DNA of 64,000 nucleotides, taken from NCBI RefSeq assembly GCF_016735495.2, contig NZ_JAERQY020000006.1, forward strand, positions 1 through 64,000, given 5' to 3'. Each line of letters starts with the position of its first letter. The stretch's first letter is position 1. Origin of the DNA: Lysobacter sp. MMG2 (GTDB lineage: Bacteria; Pseudomonadota; Gammaproteobacteria; Xanthomonadales; Xanthomonadaceae). Positions 16,640 through 24,127 of this stretch are shown here, one piece after another. The notes beneath the pieces were generated by a model. That model was not told the origin of the DNA, did not search any database, and saw only the letters and a program-made list of their open reading frames with translations. The position numbers were made by a program, and so were the translations under genes.

Positions 16640-16817
16640 CGGCGGGCGAGCGGTCTGAGGGTCGCCGCAGCATAGCGGAGCCCCGCCGCGCGAACCCGGC
16701 AACGTCTGTCGATTCAGCGCTTTGTCGATTTCGTCCCCGCCCGAACGTCGTTCCCATGAAGGGCGCGCTTCCACGCCGGCATCGACGGCGGCCGCGTCCA
16801 AGCAACAAGGAGATCCC

Positions 16818-17177
16818 ATGCGCTTCATGTCCATGATCCGGCTCGACGAGAACACCGGCCAGGTGCCCAGCCAACGCCTCATCGACGATATGACCCGACT
16901 GATCGACGAACTGCGCGCGTCCGGCAAGCTGCTCGACACCGGCGGGCTGCAACCGACCGCGCAGGGTCGCCGCGTGCGCCTGCACAATGGCAAGCTGTCC
17001 AACATCGACGGTCCGTTCACCGAAGCCAAGGAAGTGATCGGCGGCTATGCAGTGTTGCAGGCCGATTCGCTGGACGAAGCGACGCAGCTGACGCGCCGGT
17101 TCCTGGAAGTCCACGGCACCGAATGGAACCTGGAGTGCGAGGTGCGCCAGATCGAGGAACCCGGAGACTGCGGCTGA
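16818..17177 (+). CDS. YCII-related (DGPF-type) protein
   Basis: A 119-aa protein with the signature DGPFTEAKEVIGGYAVLQ near residues 65-82, diagnostic of the YCII-related family often found beside ECF sigma factors. No sigma-factor gene is adjacent here. The function is unknown; a dimeric ferredoxin-like fold is expected. AAGGAG lies 7 bases before the ATG, which fixes the start. It is flanked by genes on the opposite strand. Confidence 0.88.
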   Translation: MRFMSMIRLDENTGQVPSQRLIDDMTRLIDELRASGKLLDTGGLQPTAQGRRVRLHNGKLSNIDGPFTEAKEVIGGYAVLQADSLDEATQLTRRFLEVHGTEWNLECEVRQIEEPGDCG

Positions 17178-17247
17178 TCATTGGCGTCGATGCGCGGGCG
17201 CTGGACGCGCGACCGCGCTGCGTTATCCGCGCGACCGCGCCCGGCGG

Positions 17248-18636
17248 TTAGCGGCGCGCGCGGCGTTCGATCAGGTCCAGCAACGGGCCGGTCATGGCGG
17301 TGGTCACCAGCGCCATGACCACCAGCACCGCGAACAGGCGATCGCCGATCAGGCCCAGCTCGTAGCCCAGGTTGAGCACGATCAGCTCCATCAGGCCGCG
17401 CGTGTTCATCAGCGCGCCCAGGCGCATGGCATCGACGTTCGGCATGCCGGCGCTGCGCGCGGACATCCACGTGCCGATGCCTTTACCGAGCGTCGCCACC
17501 ACGATCACCCCCAGCCCCAGCAGCACGTCCGACGCCTGCCAACCGTCCATGCGCAGGCGCAGGCCGGTCATCGCGAAGAACAGCGGCAGCAACAGGGAAA
17601 TCGCGAACGGCTCCACGCGCTCGACCAACAGATGACGCAGGCGCGCGTTGCCCGACACGGCCACGCCCGCCAGGAACGCACCGAACAGCGCGTGGATGCC
17701 CAGCACCTCGGTCACCAGCGCGCAGGCCAGCGCGAGCAGCAGCAGGGCAATGAGCGCGCGGCCTTCCAGTTCGACCGGCACCGCGCGGCGCGTGATCCAC
17801 GGCCGCGCCAAGGCCAGCACTGCCACCGCGAACAGCAGCGTCCCCAGCAGGCTCACCGACGCCATGCCCCAACCGGTGGCCTGCACGGTGGCGACGATCA
17901 CCGCCAGCAGGCACCACGCGCTGGCATCGCCGAGCGCGGCGCAGGCAATGGCGATGCGGCCGATCTCGGTGTGGGTGAGGCCGCGGTCGGACAGGATGCG
18001 CAGCAGCACCGGGAACGCGGTGATGCTCAGCGACACGCCCATGAACAGCGCGAAGCTGGCGAAGCCCACGCCGGCCGGCGCGTGCTGCGCGAACAGGGCG
18101 AACGCCAGCAGCACGCCGCACAGGAAGGGCAGGGCGATGCCGGCGTGGCTCACCAGCAACGCGAAGCCGCGACGTCCGTGCAGGCTGGTGAGGTCGAGCT
18201 CCGCGCCGGCGACGAACAGGAACATCAGCACGCCCAGCTGGCTCACCAACCCCAGCGCGCCCAGGCTCTGCGGCGCGAACAGCCAGCCCTGCACGTCGGG
18301 CGCGACGGCGCCGAACAGCAGCGGCCCGAGCAGCAGGCCGGCGGCCATCTCGCCGATCACCGCCGGCTGGCCGAAGCGGCGCAGCAGCCAGCCGGCGCTC
18401 TTGGCCACGCCCAACACCACCAGCAACTGCAGCAGGAAGCGCGAGAGCGGGGAGGTCAGCGGCCCGTGCGCAGTGGCGGCCTGCGTGGCGTGCGCCACGT
18501 CGGCGGGCGAGGGTGCGACGGGCAGCGCGAACGGGTAGTGCGTCATCACCGCGGCCACCGCGAGCGGCACGATCACCAGCAACAGGTACCACCAGGTCAG
18601 CTTCGGTCGCATGCGGGATGCCGGCGTCTGTTCCAC
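17248..18636 (-). CDS. Cation/proton antiporter (CPA2-like)
   Basis: A 462-aa inner-membrane protein with about 12-13 hydrophobic helices after an N-terminal anchor (WYLLLVIVPLAVAAV). VIGEMAAGLLLGPLLFG and FLFVAGAELDL are hallmark segments of the Na+/H+ exchanger (KefB/CPA2) family. It lacks the C-terminal TrkA-N/RCK nucleotide-binding domain seen in Kef systems, so it is a bare transporter. The GTG at 18636 has GGGGAA upstream; an in-frame ATG at 18612 is an alternative. Confidence 0.88.
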   Translation of the reverse strand: MEQTPASRMRPKLTWWYLLLVIVPLAVAAVMTHYPFALPVAPSPADVAHATQAATAHGPLTSPLSRFLLQLLVVLGVAKSAGWLLRRFGQPAVIGEMAAGLLLGPLLFGAVAPDVQGWLFAPQSLGALGLVSQLGVLMFLFVAGAELDLTSLHGRRGFALLVSHAGIALPFLCGVLLAFALFAQHAPAGVGFASFALFMGVSLSITAFPVLLRILSDRGLTHTEIGRIAIACAALGDASAWCLLAVIVATVQATGWGMASVSLLGTLLFAVAVLALARPWITRRAVPVELEGRALIALLLLALACALVTEVLGIHALFGAFLAGVAVSGNARLRHLLVERVEPFAISLLLPLFFAMTGLRLRMDGWQASDVLLGLGVIVVATLGKGIGTWMSARSAGMPNVDAMRLGALMNTRGLMELIVLNLGYELGLIGDRLFAVLVVMALVTTAMTGPLLDLIERRARR

Positions 18637-19142
18637 TCATCGTTCCCCATTCGGATGCGGGGACTATAGCCGGGAGGTTCGATGGCCGGGACGTTTCAGG
18701 GCCGGCATCCCCTTCATGGGCGCGCCCCGCTCACAGCAGTCAGCCGCGTAGTCGTCCCCGCCACTTGCCGTCATCCCCCTGAACCACGTCACCGTCATCC
18801 CGGCGAAGGCCGGGATCCAGGCCCGCAGCGCAAGGGCACTCCCTCTTCGGCCAACGAACCTAACGTCATTCCCGCGAAGGCGGGGGCTTTTGGGCCGCCA
18901 TATGGCGTCACTCTCCAGGGACTTTTCACGCATTCCCTGCTGCGTTTGAACCGCACCAGCAAGATCAAAATGGATTCCGGCTTTCGCTGGAATACGTGAG
19001 GTGTCGGACGACGTGACGGCCTGGATCCCGGCCTTCGCCGGGATGACGGTATTTGGACGGCGGACTCTGCGTCACGCATGACGTCTCTCCCAAAACGGTG
19101 CCTGGGACGACGGTGTCTCGGATGGCAGCGTCTCAAGCCCCC
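18637..19142. other. Intergenic stretch with composite repeat
   Basis: 506 bases without a gene. Nearly all of the second half is the composite repeat at 18794-19047; the first ~150 bases hold the promoter region of the antiporter and nothing else I can name. Confidence 0.7.
18794..19047. repeat. 254-bp composite palindromic repeat, copy B (inverted relative to copy A)
   Basis: Read on the minus strand it follows copy A module by module: outer palindrome, TTCCAGCGAAAGC hairpin, a short variable spacer, a CCTGGAGAGTG block, the GCCATATGGC palindrome, CCCGCCTTCGCGGG, a GAGGGAGTGCCC block and the closing outer palindrome. The copies differ most in the spacer after the second hairpin. Confidence 0.8.
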
Positions 19143-19550
19143 TCACCCCCGATTCGCCTCCAGCCAAGCCGCCAGTTTCTTCGGGGCCAGCGTGCAATAG
19201 CTGGCCACGACATGCCGCTCCACATCGTCCCACTCGGTGCGAGCATCCAGCACCATGCCGACGATGTCCGGCCACCAGCGCGGCAGGAAATACGGTGGCC
19301 GGGCGAAGCGCGCGACCTCCGCGGCCGGTCGCGGTGTGCGGAAGGTCAGCACGCACAGCGGGCCGTCGGAACCGGCGGCCTTCGCGTACGCCGGCGGCCA
19401 GCCCTCGTCGATCATCACCGCGTGCGCGAAGTTCTTGCGCGAGATGCACCAGCGCGTGCCGGTCCAGGCCGCTTCCTCCACGGCGTCGGGCAGGTCCAGG
19501 CAGACCAGTCGCAGCCGGTCGACGATGGCCTGCGGGGGAGGCGGATGCAT
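19143..19550 (-). CDS. MmcQ/YjbR family protein
   Basis: A 135-aa protein of the MmcQ/YjbR family (DUF419), recognised by the CLDLPDAVEEAAW opening, the RKNFAHAVMIDEG strand and the C-terminal SYCTLAPKKLAAWL. The fold resembles a double-wing DNA-binding motif, but the biochemical role is unproven. ATG at 19550 chosen as it gives the family's usual length. It is divergent from the PLP decarboxylase gene 127 bases away. Confidence 0.85.
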   Translation of the reverse strand: MHPPPPQAIVDRLRLVCLDLPDAVEEAAWTGTRWCISRKNFAHAVMIDEGWPPAYAKAAGSDGPLCVLTFRTPRPAAEVARFARPPYFLPRWWPDIVGMVLDARTEWDDVERHVVASYCTLAPKKLAAWLEANRG

Positions 19551-19677
19551 GGCCCTTGGGCCTCCGTGCCGTGCGCGTCGAAGGGAGGTTAGCGCCCCTG
19601 CGCGAACGAACGGGGATTTAACGGCGCTCCCGCGGCGCAGCCCTATCCTGCGGGCCTCGCCCCGAGGACGATGCCCC

Positions 19678-21090
19678 ATGGCCACCGATCGCTTCCAGTC
19701 CGCCGTGTTCGACGCGTACCTGGACAACGCGCGTGCACACGCCGCCCGTTACCTGCGACGACTGCCCGACCGTCACGTCGGCGCGCGCGCCGGTCGCGAC
19801 GAGCTGCTTGCCGCGCTGCACAGCTCGCTGCCGGACAAGGGCGACGAAGTCGGCGACGTCATCGACCTGCTCGCCACGCAGGCCGAGCGCGGCGCGGTGG
19901 CGTGCAATTCTCCGCGCTATTTCGGCTTCGTGATCGGCGGCGCGTACCCGGTCGCGCTGGCCGCGGACTGGCTGGTGTCCACGTGGGATCAGAACGCCGG
20001 CATCTATGCGATCTCGCCGCTGGTGTCGGTGCTGGAAGAAGTGGCCGGGCAGTGGCTACTGGACCTGTTCGACCTGCCGCGCGAGAGCGGGGTGGGCTTC
20101 GTCACCGGCTGCCAGATGGCGAACTTCACCTGCCTGGCCGCCGCGCGCCATCACGTGCTGCGCCGCGTCGGCTGGGACGTGGAAGCCGACGGATTGCAGG
20201 GCGCGCCGCGCCTGCACGTCGTCGCTTCGGCCGAATCGCACATCACCATCGACGTCGCGCTGCGCTACCTGGGCCTGGGCACGCGCAACGTGCATCGCGT
20301 CGACAGCGACGCACAGGGCCGCATGCGCGCCGATCATCTGCGCGAGGTGCTGGCCGGGCTCGACGGGCCGACCATCGTCTGCGCGCAGGCCGGCAACGTG
20401 AACACCGGTGCGTTCGATCCGCTGCGCGAGATCGCCCAGGTCACGCGTGAACGCGGCGCCTGGTTGCATGTGGACGGCGCGTTCGGATTGTGGGCGCGCG
20501 CGAGCGCATCGCTGCGCGCGTTCGCCGACGGCATCGAACTCGCCGATTCCTGGGCCACGGACGCGCACAAGTGGCTCAACGTGCCTTACGACTGCGGTGT
20601 GGCGATGGTCCGCCACGCTGAAGATCATCGTGTCGCGATGACCTCCGCGGCGGCGTACCTGATCCAGACCAAGGGGCCGGAGCGCGATGCGGTGGACTGG
20701 GTGCCGGAGTTCTCCCGCCGTGCGCGCGGCGTGCCGGTGTACGCGACGCTGCGCGCGCTCGGCCGCGAAGGCGTGCAGGACCTTGTCGAGCGCAGCTGCG
20801 CTCGCGCGCGCCAGATGGCCGACATGCTGCGGGAGGCCGAAGGTGTGCGCATCCTCAACGACGTTGTCTTGAACCAGGTGCTGGTGCGCTTTGGCGACGA
20901 CGACGAGCTGACGCGCGCGGTCATCGAAGGCGTGCAGCGCGACGGCACCTGTTGGCTGGGTGGCACGACATGGCAGGGCCTGGGCGCGATGCGCATCTCG
21001 GTGTCGAACTGGGCCACCAGCGAGGACGATGCCGCCCGCAGCGCGGCGGCGATCCTGCGCGTGTTCCACTCGCTGCGCGCCGCCGCCTGA
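19678..21090 (+). CDS. PLP-dependent (group II) decarboxylase family protein
   Basis: A 470-aa pyridoxal-phosphate enzyme of the glutamate/aromatic-amino-acid decarboxylase family. SPRYFGFVIGG near residue 80 contributes substrate contacts. HVDGAFG holds the Asp that contacts the PLP ring nitrogen, and DAHKWLNVPYDCG contains Lys298, which forms the Schiff base. The substrate may be an aromatic amino acid or aspartate. The start follows a CGAGGA box 8 bases upstream of ATG. Single gene, with the MmcQ-like gene diverging upstream. Confidence 0.9.
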   Translation: MATDRFQSAVFDAYLDNARAHAARYLRRLPDRHVGARAGRDELLAALHSSLPDKGDEVGDVIDLLATQAERGAVACNSPRYFGFVIGGAYPVALAADWLVSTWDQNAGIYAISPLVSVLEEVAGQWLLDLFDLPRESGVGFVTGCQMANFTCLAAARHHVLRRVGWDVEADGLQGAPRLHVVASAESHITIDVALRYLGLGTRNVHRVDSDAQGRMRADHLREVLAGLDGPTIVCAQAGNVNTGAFDPLREIAQVTRERGAWLHVDGAFGLWARASASLRAFADGIELADSWATDAHKWLNVPYDCGVAMVRHAEDHRVAMTSAAAYLIQTKGPERDAVDWVPEFSRRARGVPVYATLRALGREGVQDLVERSCARARQMADMLREAEGVRILNDVVLNQVLVRFGDDDELTRAVIEGVQRDGTCWLGGTTWQGLGAMRISVSNWATSEDDAARSAAAILRVFHSLRAAA

Positions 21091-21108
21091 GCGGCGCGGC
21101 GAAGTCGG

Positions 21109-21645
21109 CTAGACCGTGCAGCCGTTCGCGTCGCAGGCGGCGGCAGGCGCGGTTTCCGGCGTCCTCGTCGCAGCTGCTTCGCCGATCAGCGAGGCGATCT
21201 GCGCGCCCAGCACCAGATCGCTCACCTGACCGAAATGCTGGTGACGGATGCGGCCCTGCGCATCGATCAGCGTCATCGTCGGCGTGCCGCGCATCGCGTA
21301 GGCGCGCATGGTGCGCGGGATCGGGCCGTCGGTGCCGGGCAGGTCCACGCCGACCGGGAAGGCGATGCGGTATTCGTGCAGGAACGCCTGCAGCGAGACC
21401 GGCGTCATCGCCTCGTGGTGTTCGAAGACGGTGTGCAGGCCGATCACGGCGACCTGTTCGGACGAGAACGTCTGCGCGACGCGCTGCGCCTGCGGCAGGC
21501 CGTGGCTGACACAGCCGGGGCAGAGCATCTGGAAGGCTTCCAGTACGACGACCTTGCCGCGCAGCGATTCGAGCGTGATGGGCGCATCGGTGTTGAACCA
21601 GCGCTCGACCTGCAAGGCGGGCGCGAGGGAGAGTGGGGCGTTCAT
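21109..21645 (-). CDS. Thioredoxin-fold redoxin with CPGC motif
   Basis: A 178-aa AhpC/TlpA-like redoxin. VVVLEAFQMLCPGCVSHGLP places Cys42 and Cys45 in a CxxC motif, and RGTPTMTLIDAQGRIRHQHFG carries the cis-proline loop. No signal peptide is seen, so cytosolic. The C-terminus ends with an added cysteine pair (ACDANGCTV). It lies 170 bases downstream of the secreted protein gene and may belong to the same thiol-redox locus. Confidence 0.85.
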   Translation of the reverse strand: MNAPLSLAPALQVERWFNTDAPITLESLRGKVVVLEAFQMLCPGCVSHGLPQAQRVAQTFSSEQVAVIGLHTVFEHHEAMTPVSLQAFLHEYRIAFPVGVDLPGTDGPIPRTMRAYAMRGTPTMTLIDAQGRIRHQHFGQVSDLVLGAQIASLIGEAAATRTPETAPAAACDANGCTV

Positions 21646-21746
21646 GGATTCGGGGTTCCTTGTGTGGGCTCGTCACTCCCGTGACGGCGGAAGTCCAACG
21701 TCGAGACGTTGCCGGCTCGATGCAGGCGTGACACGTCGGGCAGTTG

Positions 21747-21770
21747 GATCCCCGCCTTCGCGGGGATGAC
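21747..21770. repeat. REP-like palindrome
   Basis: GGATCCCCGCCTTCGCGGGG followed by ATGAC: the same hairpin class as in the composite repeats. It sits between two genes of the redox locus and may end or stabilise transcripts. Confidence 0.7.
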
Positions 21771-21815
21771 AGCAGGGCGGGCAGACGCGCCGGCCGGCAC
21801 GGCCGGCGGTCCGCA

Positions 21816-22565
21816 TCAGCGGTTCGGCTTGCCGGGCAGGCTCAGATCGCCCGAGGCGACCTTGAACACGTCCACCACGCACAGCAGCGGCGCATGCACG
21901 GAAGCATTGACGCGCAGGCCGGCGGTGACGCCGTCGAACGAACCGGCGGTGACCACGCCGATGTCGTCGAACGGCACCTTCACCTCGACCGTCTCGCCGG
22001 TGAGGGTCGGGCTCCAGCCCGGGCTGTCGAGCAGCAGCGGCAGGCCCGGCCAGGTGCGCGGCAGGCGCGGCTTGGCGCCTTCGGGAATGTCGACCACGCC
22101 CAGCGCGCCGGGACCGCAGGCCTCGTTGGGCTTCAGCACGACCCAATGGCTGTGCCACAGGTTGCCGTCGTTGTCGCGCTTGCCGTCGCCGTTTTCGTCG
22201 TAGAGCGGCGTGTCGTCGAAATCCGGATGCGCGGTGACGGCCATCGCGAGGATGCCCGCGCCGCGTTCGAAGCCGACTTCGTACGGGTCGATCGTGGTCG
22301 GCCACACATACGAGAACACGTCGCTGCCGGCGAGCTTGCCGGTGGCGGCGGGCGTGCTCTTGCCGGCCTTGCCGGACACGGCCATGTGGAACGTGGCGAT
22401 GTTGCCCTGCGTGGTGATCTTGGTGTGGACGATGTCGAAGTCGGCGACGAGCGCGCTGTCGGCCTTGGTCTGTACGCCGCCGGTGTGCTTGGCGGCGTCG
22501 TGCGCGTGCGCCGCGCCGAAACCGAGCATGGCGGCGAGCGCCAGCGTGAGGGAGAGGGTTTTCAT
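21816..22565 (-). CDS. Secreted protein with EF-hand-like loop
   Basis: A 249-aa protein with a signal peptide (cleavage after AAHA, residue 21) and a histidine-containing N-terminus (HDAAKHTGG). A DENGDGKRDNDG segment near residue 125 looks like an EF-hand-type calcium-binding loop. Cysteines appear at NEACGPG and PLLCVVD. No named family is recognised. It begins 10 bases after the stop of the glutaredoxin-like gene, so the two are an operon; a redox-linked metal-handling or copper role is speculation. Confidence 0.65.
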   Translation of the reverse strand: MKTLSLTLALAAMLGFGAAHAHDAAKHTGGVQTKADSALVADFDIVHTKITTQGNIATFHMAVSGKAGKSTPAATGKLAGSDVFSYVWPTTIDPYEVGFERGAGILAMAVTAHPDFDDTPLYDENGDGKRDNDGNLWHSHWVVLKPNEACGPGALGVVDIPEGAKPRLPRTWPGLPLLLDSPGWSPTLTGETVEVKVPFDDIGVVTAGSFDGVTAGLRVNASVHAPLLCVVDVFKVASGDLSLPGKPNR

Positions 22566-22575
22566 GGCATCGCCC

Positions 22576-22812
22576 TCAGCGCAGGTCGGCGATGGAGGCG
22601 CCGAAGTTGATGTGCAGCGGCAGCCCGCCCAGCACCAGCGCGGGTACGGATTGCACACCGGCGGCTTCGGCTTCAGCTACGCGCGACTTGTCGTCGCCCA
22701 GGTGCACGACTTCGACATCGAAACGCGCCGGATCCAGCGAAACGGCGAGCTGACGCTCGGCATCGACGCACACGGGGCAACCGGCATGATAGAAAACGGC
22801 CTTCTGGCGCAT
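22576..22812 (-). CDS. Glutaredoxin-like thioredoxin-family protein
   Basis: A 78-aa protein with one thioredoxin-fold unit: FYHAGCPVCVDAERQL has the CPVC active site near residues 12-15, and SVPALVLGG the cis-proline loop. It is close in size to NrdH/glutaredoxin-3-like proteins. It lies 89 bases downstream of the MarR-type regulator and 10 bases upstream of the secreted-protein gene, so it is probably in the same regulated operon. Confidence 0.85.
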   Translation of the reverse strand: MRQKAVFYHAGCPVCVDAERQLAVSLDPARFDVEVVHLGDDKSRVAEAEAAGVQSVPALVLGGLPLHINFGASIADLR

Positions 22813-22901
22813 ACTTCAATCTCCTCTTGCTTGCTCTACAGGGTGGGTAAGGGAAACCGGGCGGCGTCCGATGGCAGTCGGGCGCCGCCCAACTTTTCCG
22901 C

Positions 22902-23546
22902 CTAGGGCGGAACGGGGCGGCGAAAGCGCAAGGCGTTCGCTTCGATCTGTGTTTCATCGGCCGGCGACTGGTCGTCGCAATCGGCGCGAAGTTCAGGGTC
23001 TCCGAAGGGCTGCTGCACGAAGCCGCAGAAGTGCGGACGGCGTGCATCGCCGGTCGAATCGGGCTGGAAATAGCGACATCCCAGACACGTGCGCGCGCCG
23101 GTCGCCAGTCCCTGGCGTTGCGCCTGGCGCACCATCAGCTGGGTCACGCGCAGCAACGCGCCGATGTCACCTTCGTCCAGGCCTTGCAACAGGCTTCCCA
23201 TGCCACGCGATGGATGGCGCAACTGGCGCACCGTGGCGCGCCCGCTGCGGGTGAGGCGTACGGTCGCGGCGCGGCGATCGTCGGGATCGGGTTCGCGTTC
23301 GATCCAAGCCTTGCTTTCCAGTGCCTTCAGCGAGTCGCTCAGGCTGGCCGCGGTGACGCCCAGGCGCTGGGCGATCTCGCGCGCGCGCAGCGGCGTGGCC
23401 GTTCCGGCGAGCATGCGCAACACGGCGGCCTGCGTCGGCGGCAGCGACGGCGTGCCGTCGGGTCGCCACGATTGCGCGCGCACCAGCGAGGCCAGCTGTT
23501 CCAGCCCGGCGGCGGCCTGTTCGCGATGGGAGTCGTCCGTCGTCAT
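22902..23546 (-). CDS. MarR-family regulator with C-terminal cysteine cluster
   Basis: A 214-aa transcription factor. Residues ~15-145 form a MarR winged helix-turn-helix (REIAQRLGVTAASLSDSLK recognition region; DPDDRRAATVRLT wing). An unusual ~65-residue extension has cysteines at 154, 157, 174 and 190 (CLGC, HFCGF, RADC), positions that could hold a metal ion or an iron-sulfur cluster or be oxidised. The ATG at 23546 is 9 bases from a 17-base palindrome, its likely autoregulatory operator. The neighbouring genes encode thiol proteins, which suggests a redox or metal signal. Confidence 0.85.
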   Translation of the reverse strand: MTTDDSHREQAAAGLEQLASLVRAQSWRPDGTPSLPPTQAAVLRMLAGTATPLRAREIAQRLGVTAASLSDSLKALESKAWIEREPDPDDRRAATVRLTRSGRATVRQLRHPSRGMGSLLQGLDEGDIGALLRVTQLMVRQAQRQGLATGARTCLGCRYFQPDSTGDARRPHFCGFVQQPFGDPELRADCDDQSPADETQIEANALRFRRPVPP

Positions 23547-23554
23547 GGCGGATA

Positions 23555-23571
23555 AGTTAGGAGTCCTAACT
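23555..23571. promoter_or_regulatory. Palindromic operator upstream of MarR-type gene
   Basis: AGTTAGGAGTCCTAACT is a perfect dyad around its central base, in an unusually AT-rich patch just before the regulator's ATG. Its size and symmetry suit a MarR dimer. It probably overlaps the promoter and controls the regulator and downstream redox genes. Confidence 0.75.
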
Positions 23572-23639
23572 AAAAAACTCAATGACCGTTCGTCGGGACG
23601 GCCACGGGCGACCGCGACGTTCGGATGACGATGAGGGAT

Positions 23640-24017
23640 TCAGCCGGCGCGGACGACGAGGCTGCTCAGTTCGCGCACCAGGTCGAACAGACCGACCGGC
23701 TTGCGGCAGCGCGGAATGGCGCTGTACGCGGCGGGCAGGGCGCTGTCGTCGTAGCCGGTGAGGAAGAGCATGGGCACGCCGCGTCCGCGCAGGGCTTCGA
23801 CGACGGCGAAGGAGGTCTCGTCGCCCAGGTTCACGTCCAGCAGCGCGCCGTCGAGCACGGGCGCCTGTGCGATGGCGCGCAACGCACCCAGCACGTCGGG
23901 GCAGGGACCGACGACGGTGGCGCCCTCCAGTTCCAATGCCTCCTGCAGGCCCGAGGCCAGGAGGTAGTCGTCCTCCACCACCAGCAGATGGAGGCCATTG
24001 AGGCCATCGCTCGACAT
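23640..24017 (-). CDS. Single-domain response regulator
   Basis: A 125-aa CheY-like receiver with no output domain. The acidic pocket is VVEDDYLL (Asp16/17), the phospho-acceptor is Asp61 (LLDVNLGDE), and Lys106 (RCRKPV) closes the site. It is divergent from the HWE-kinase gene with a ~110-base spacer, so it is the probable phosphorylation target. Receivers of this class paired with HWE/HisKA_2 kinases often regulate by protein-protein contact. Confidence 0.9.
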   Translation of the reverse strand: MSSDGLNGLHLLVVEDDYLLASGLQEALELEGATVVGPCPDVLGALRAIAQAPVLDGALLDVNLGDETSFAVVEALRGRGVPMLFLTGYDDSALPAAYSAIPRCRKPVGLFDLVRELSSLVVRAG

Positions 24018-24127
24018 GCGGTCGCTCCCGCGTGGCTGGCTTCATTGTTGGTTGGGGAAAGTTAACGGGGCGAGACGGTGCACGGCGGATTCACGTCGCA
24101 CCGACCCCGCCGGAGTGGAATGGAGCG

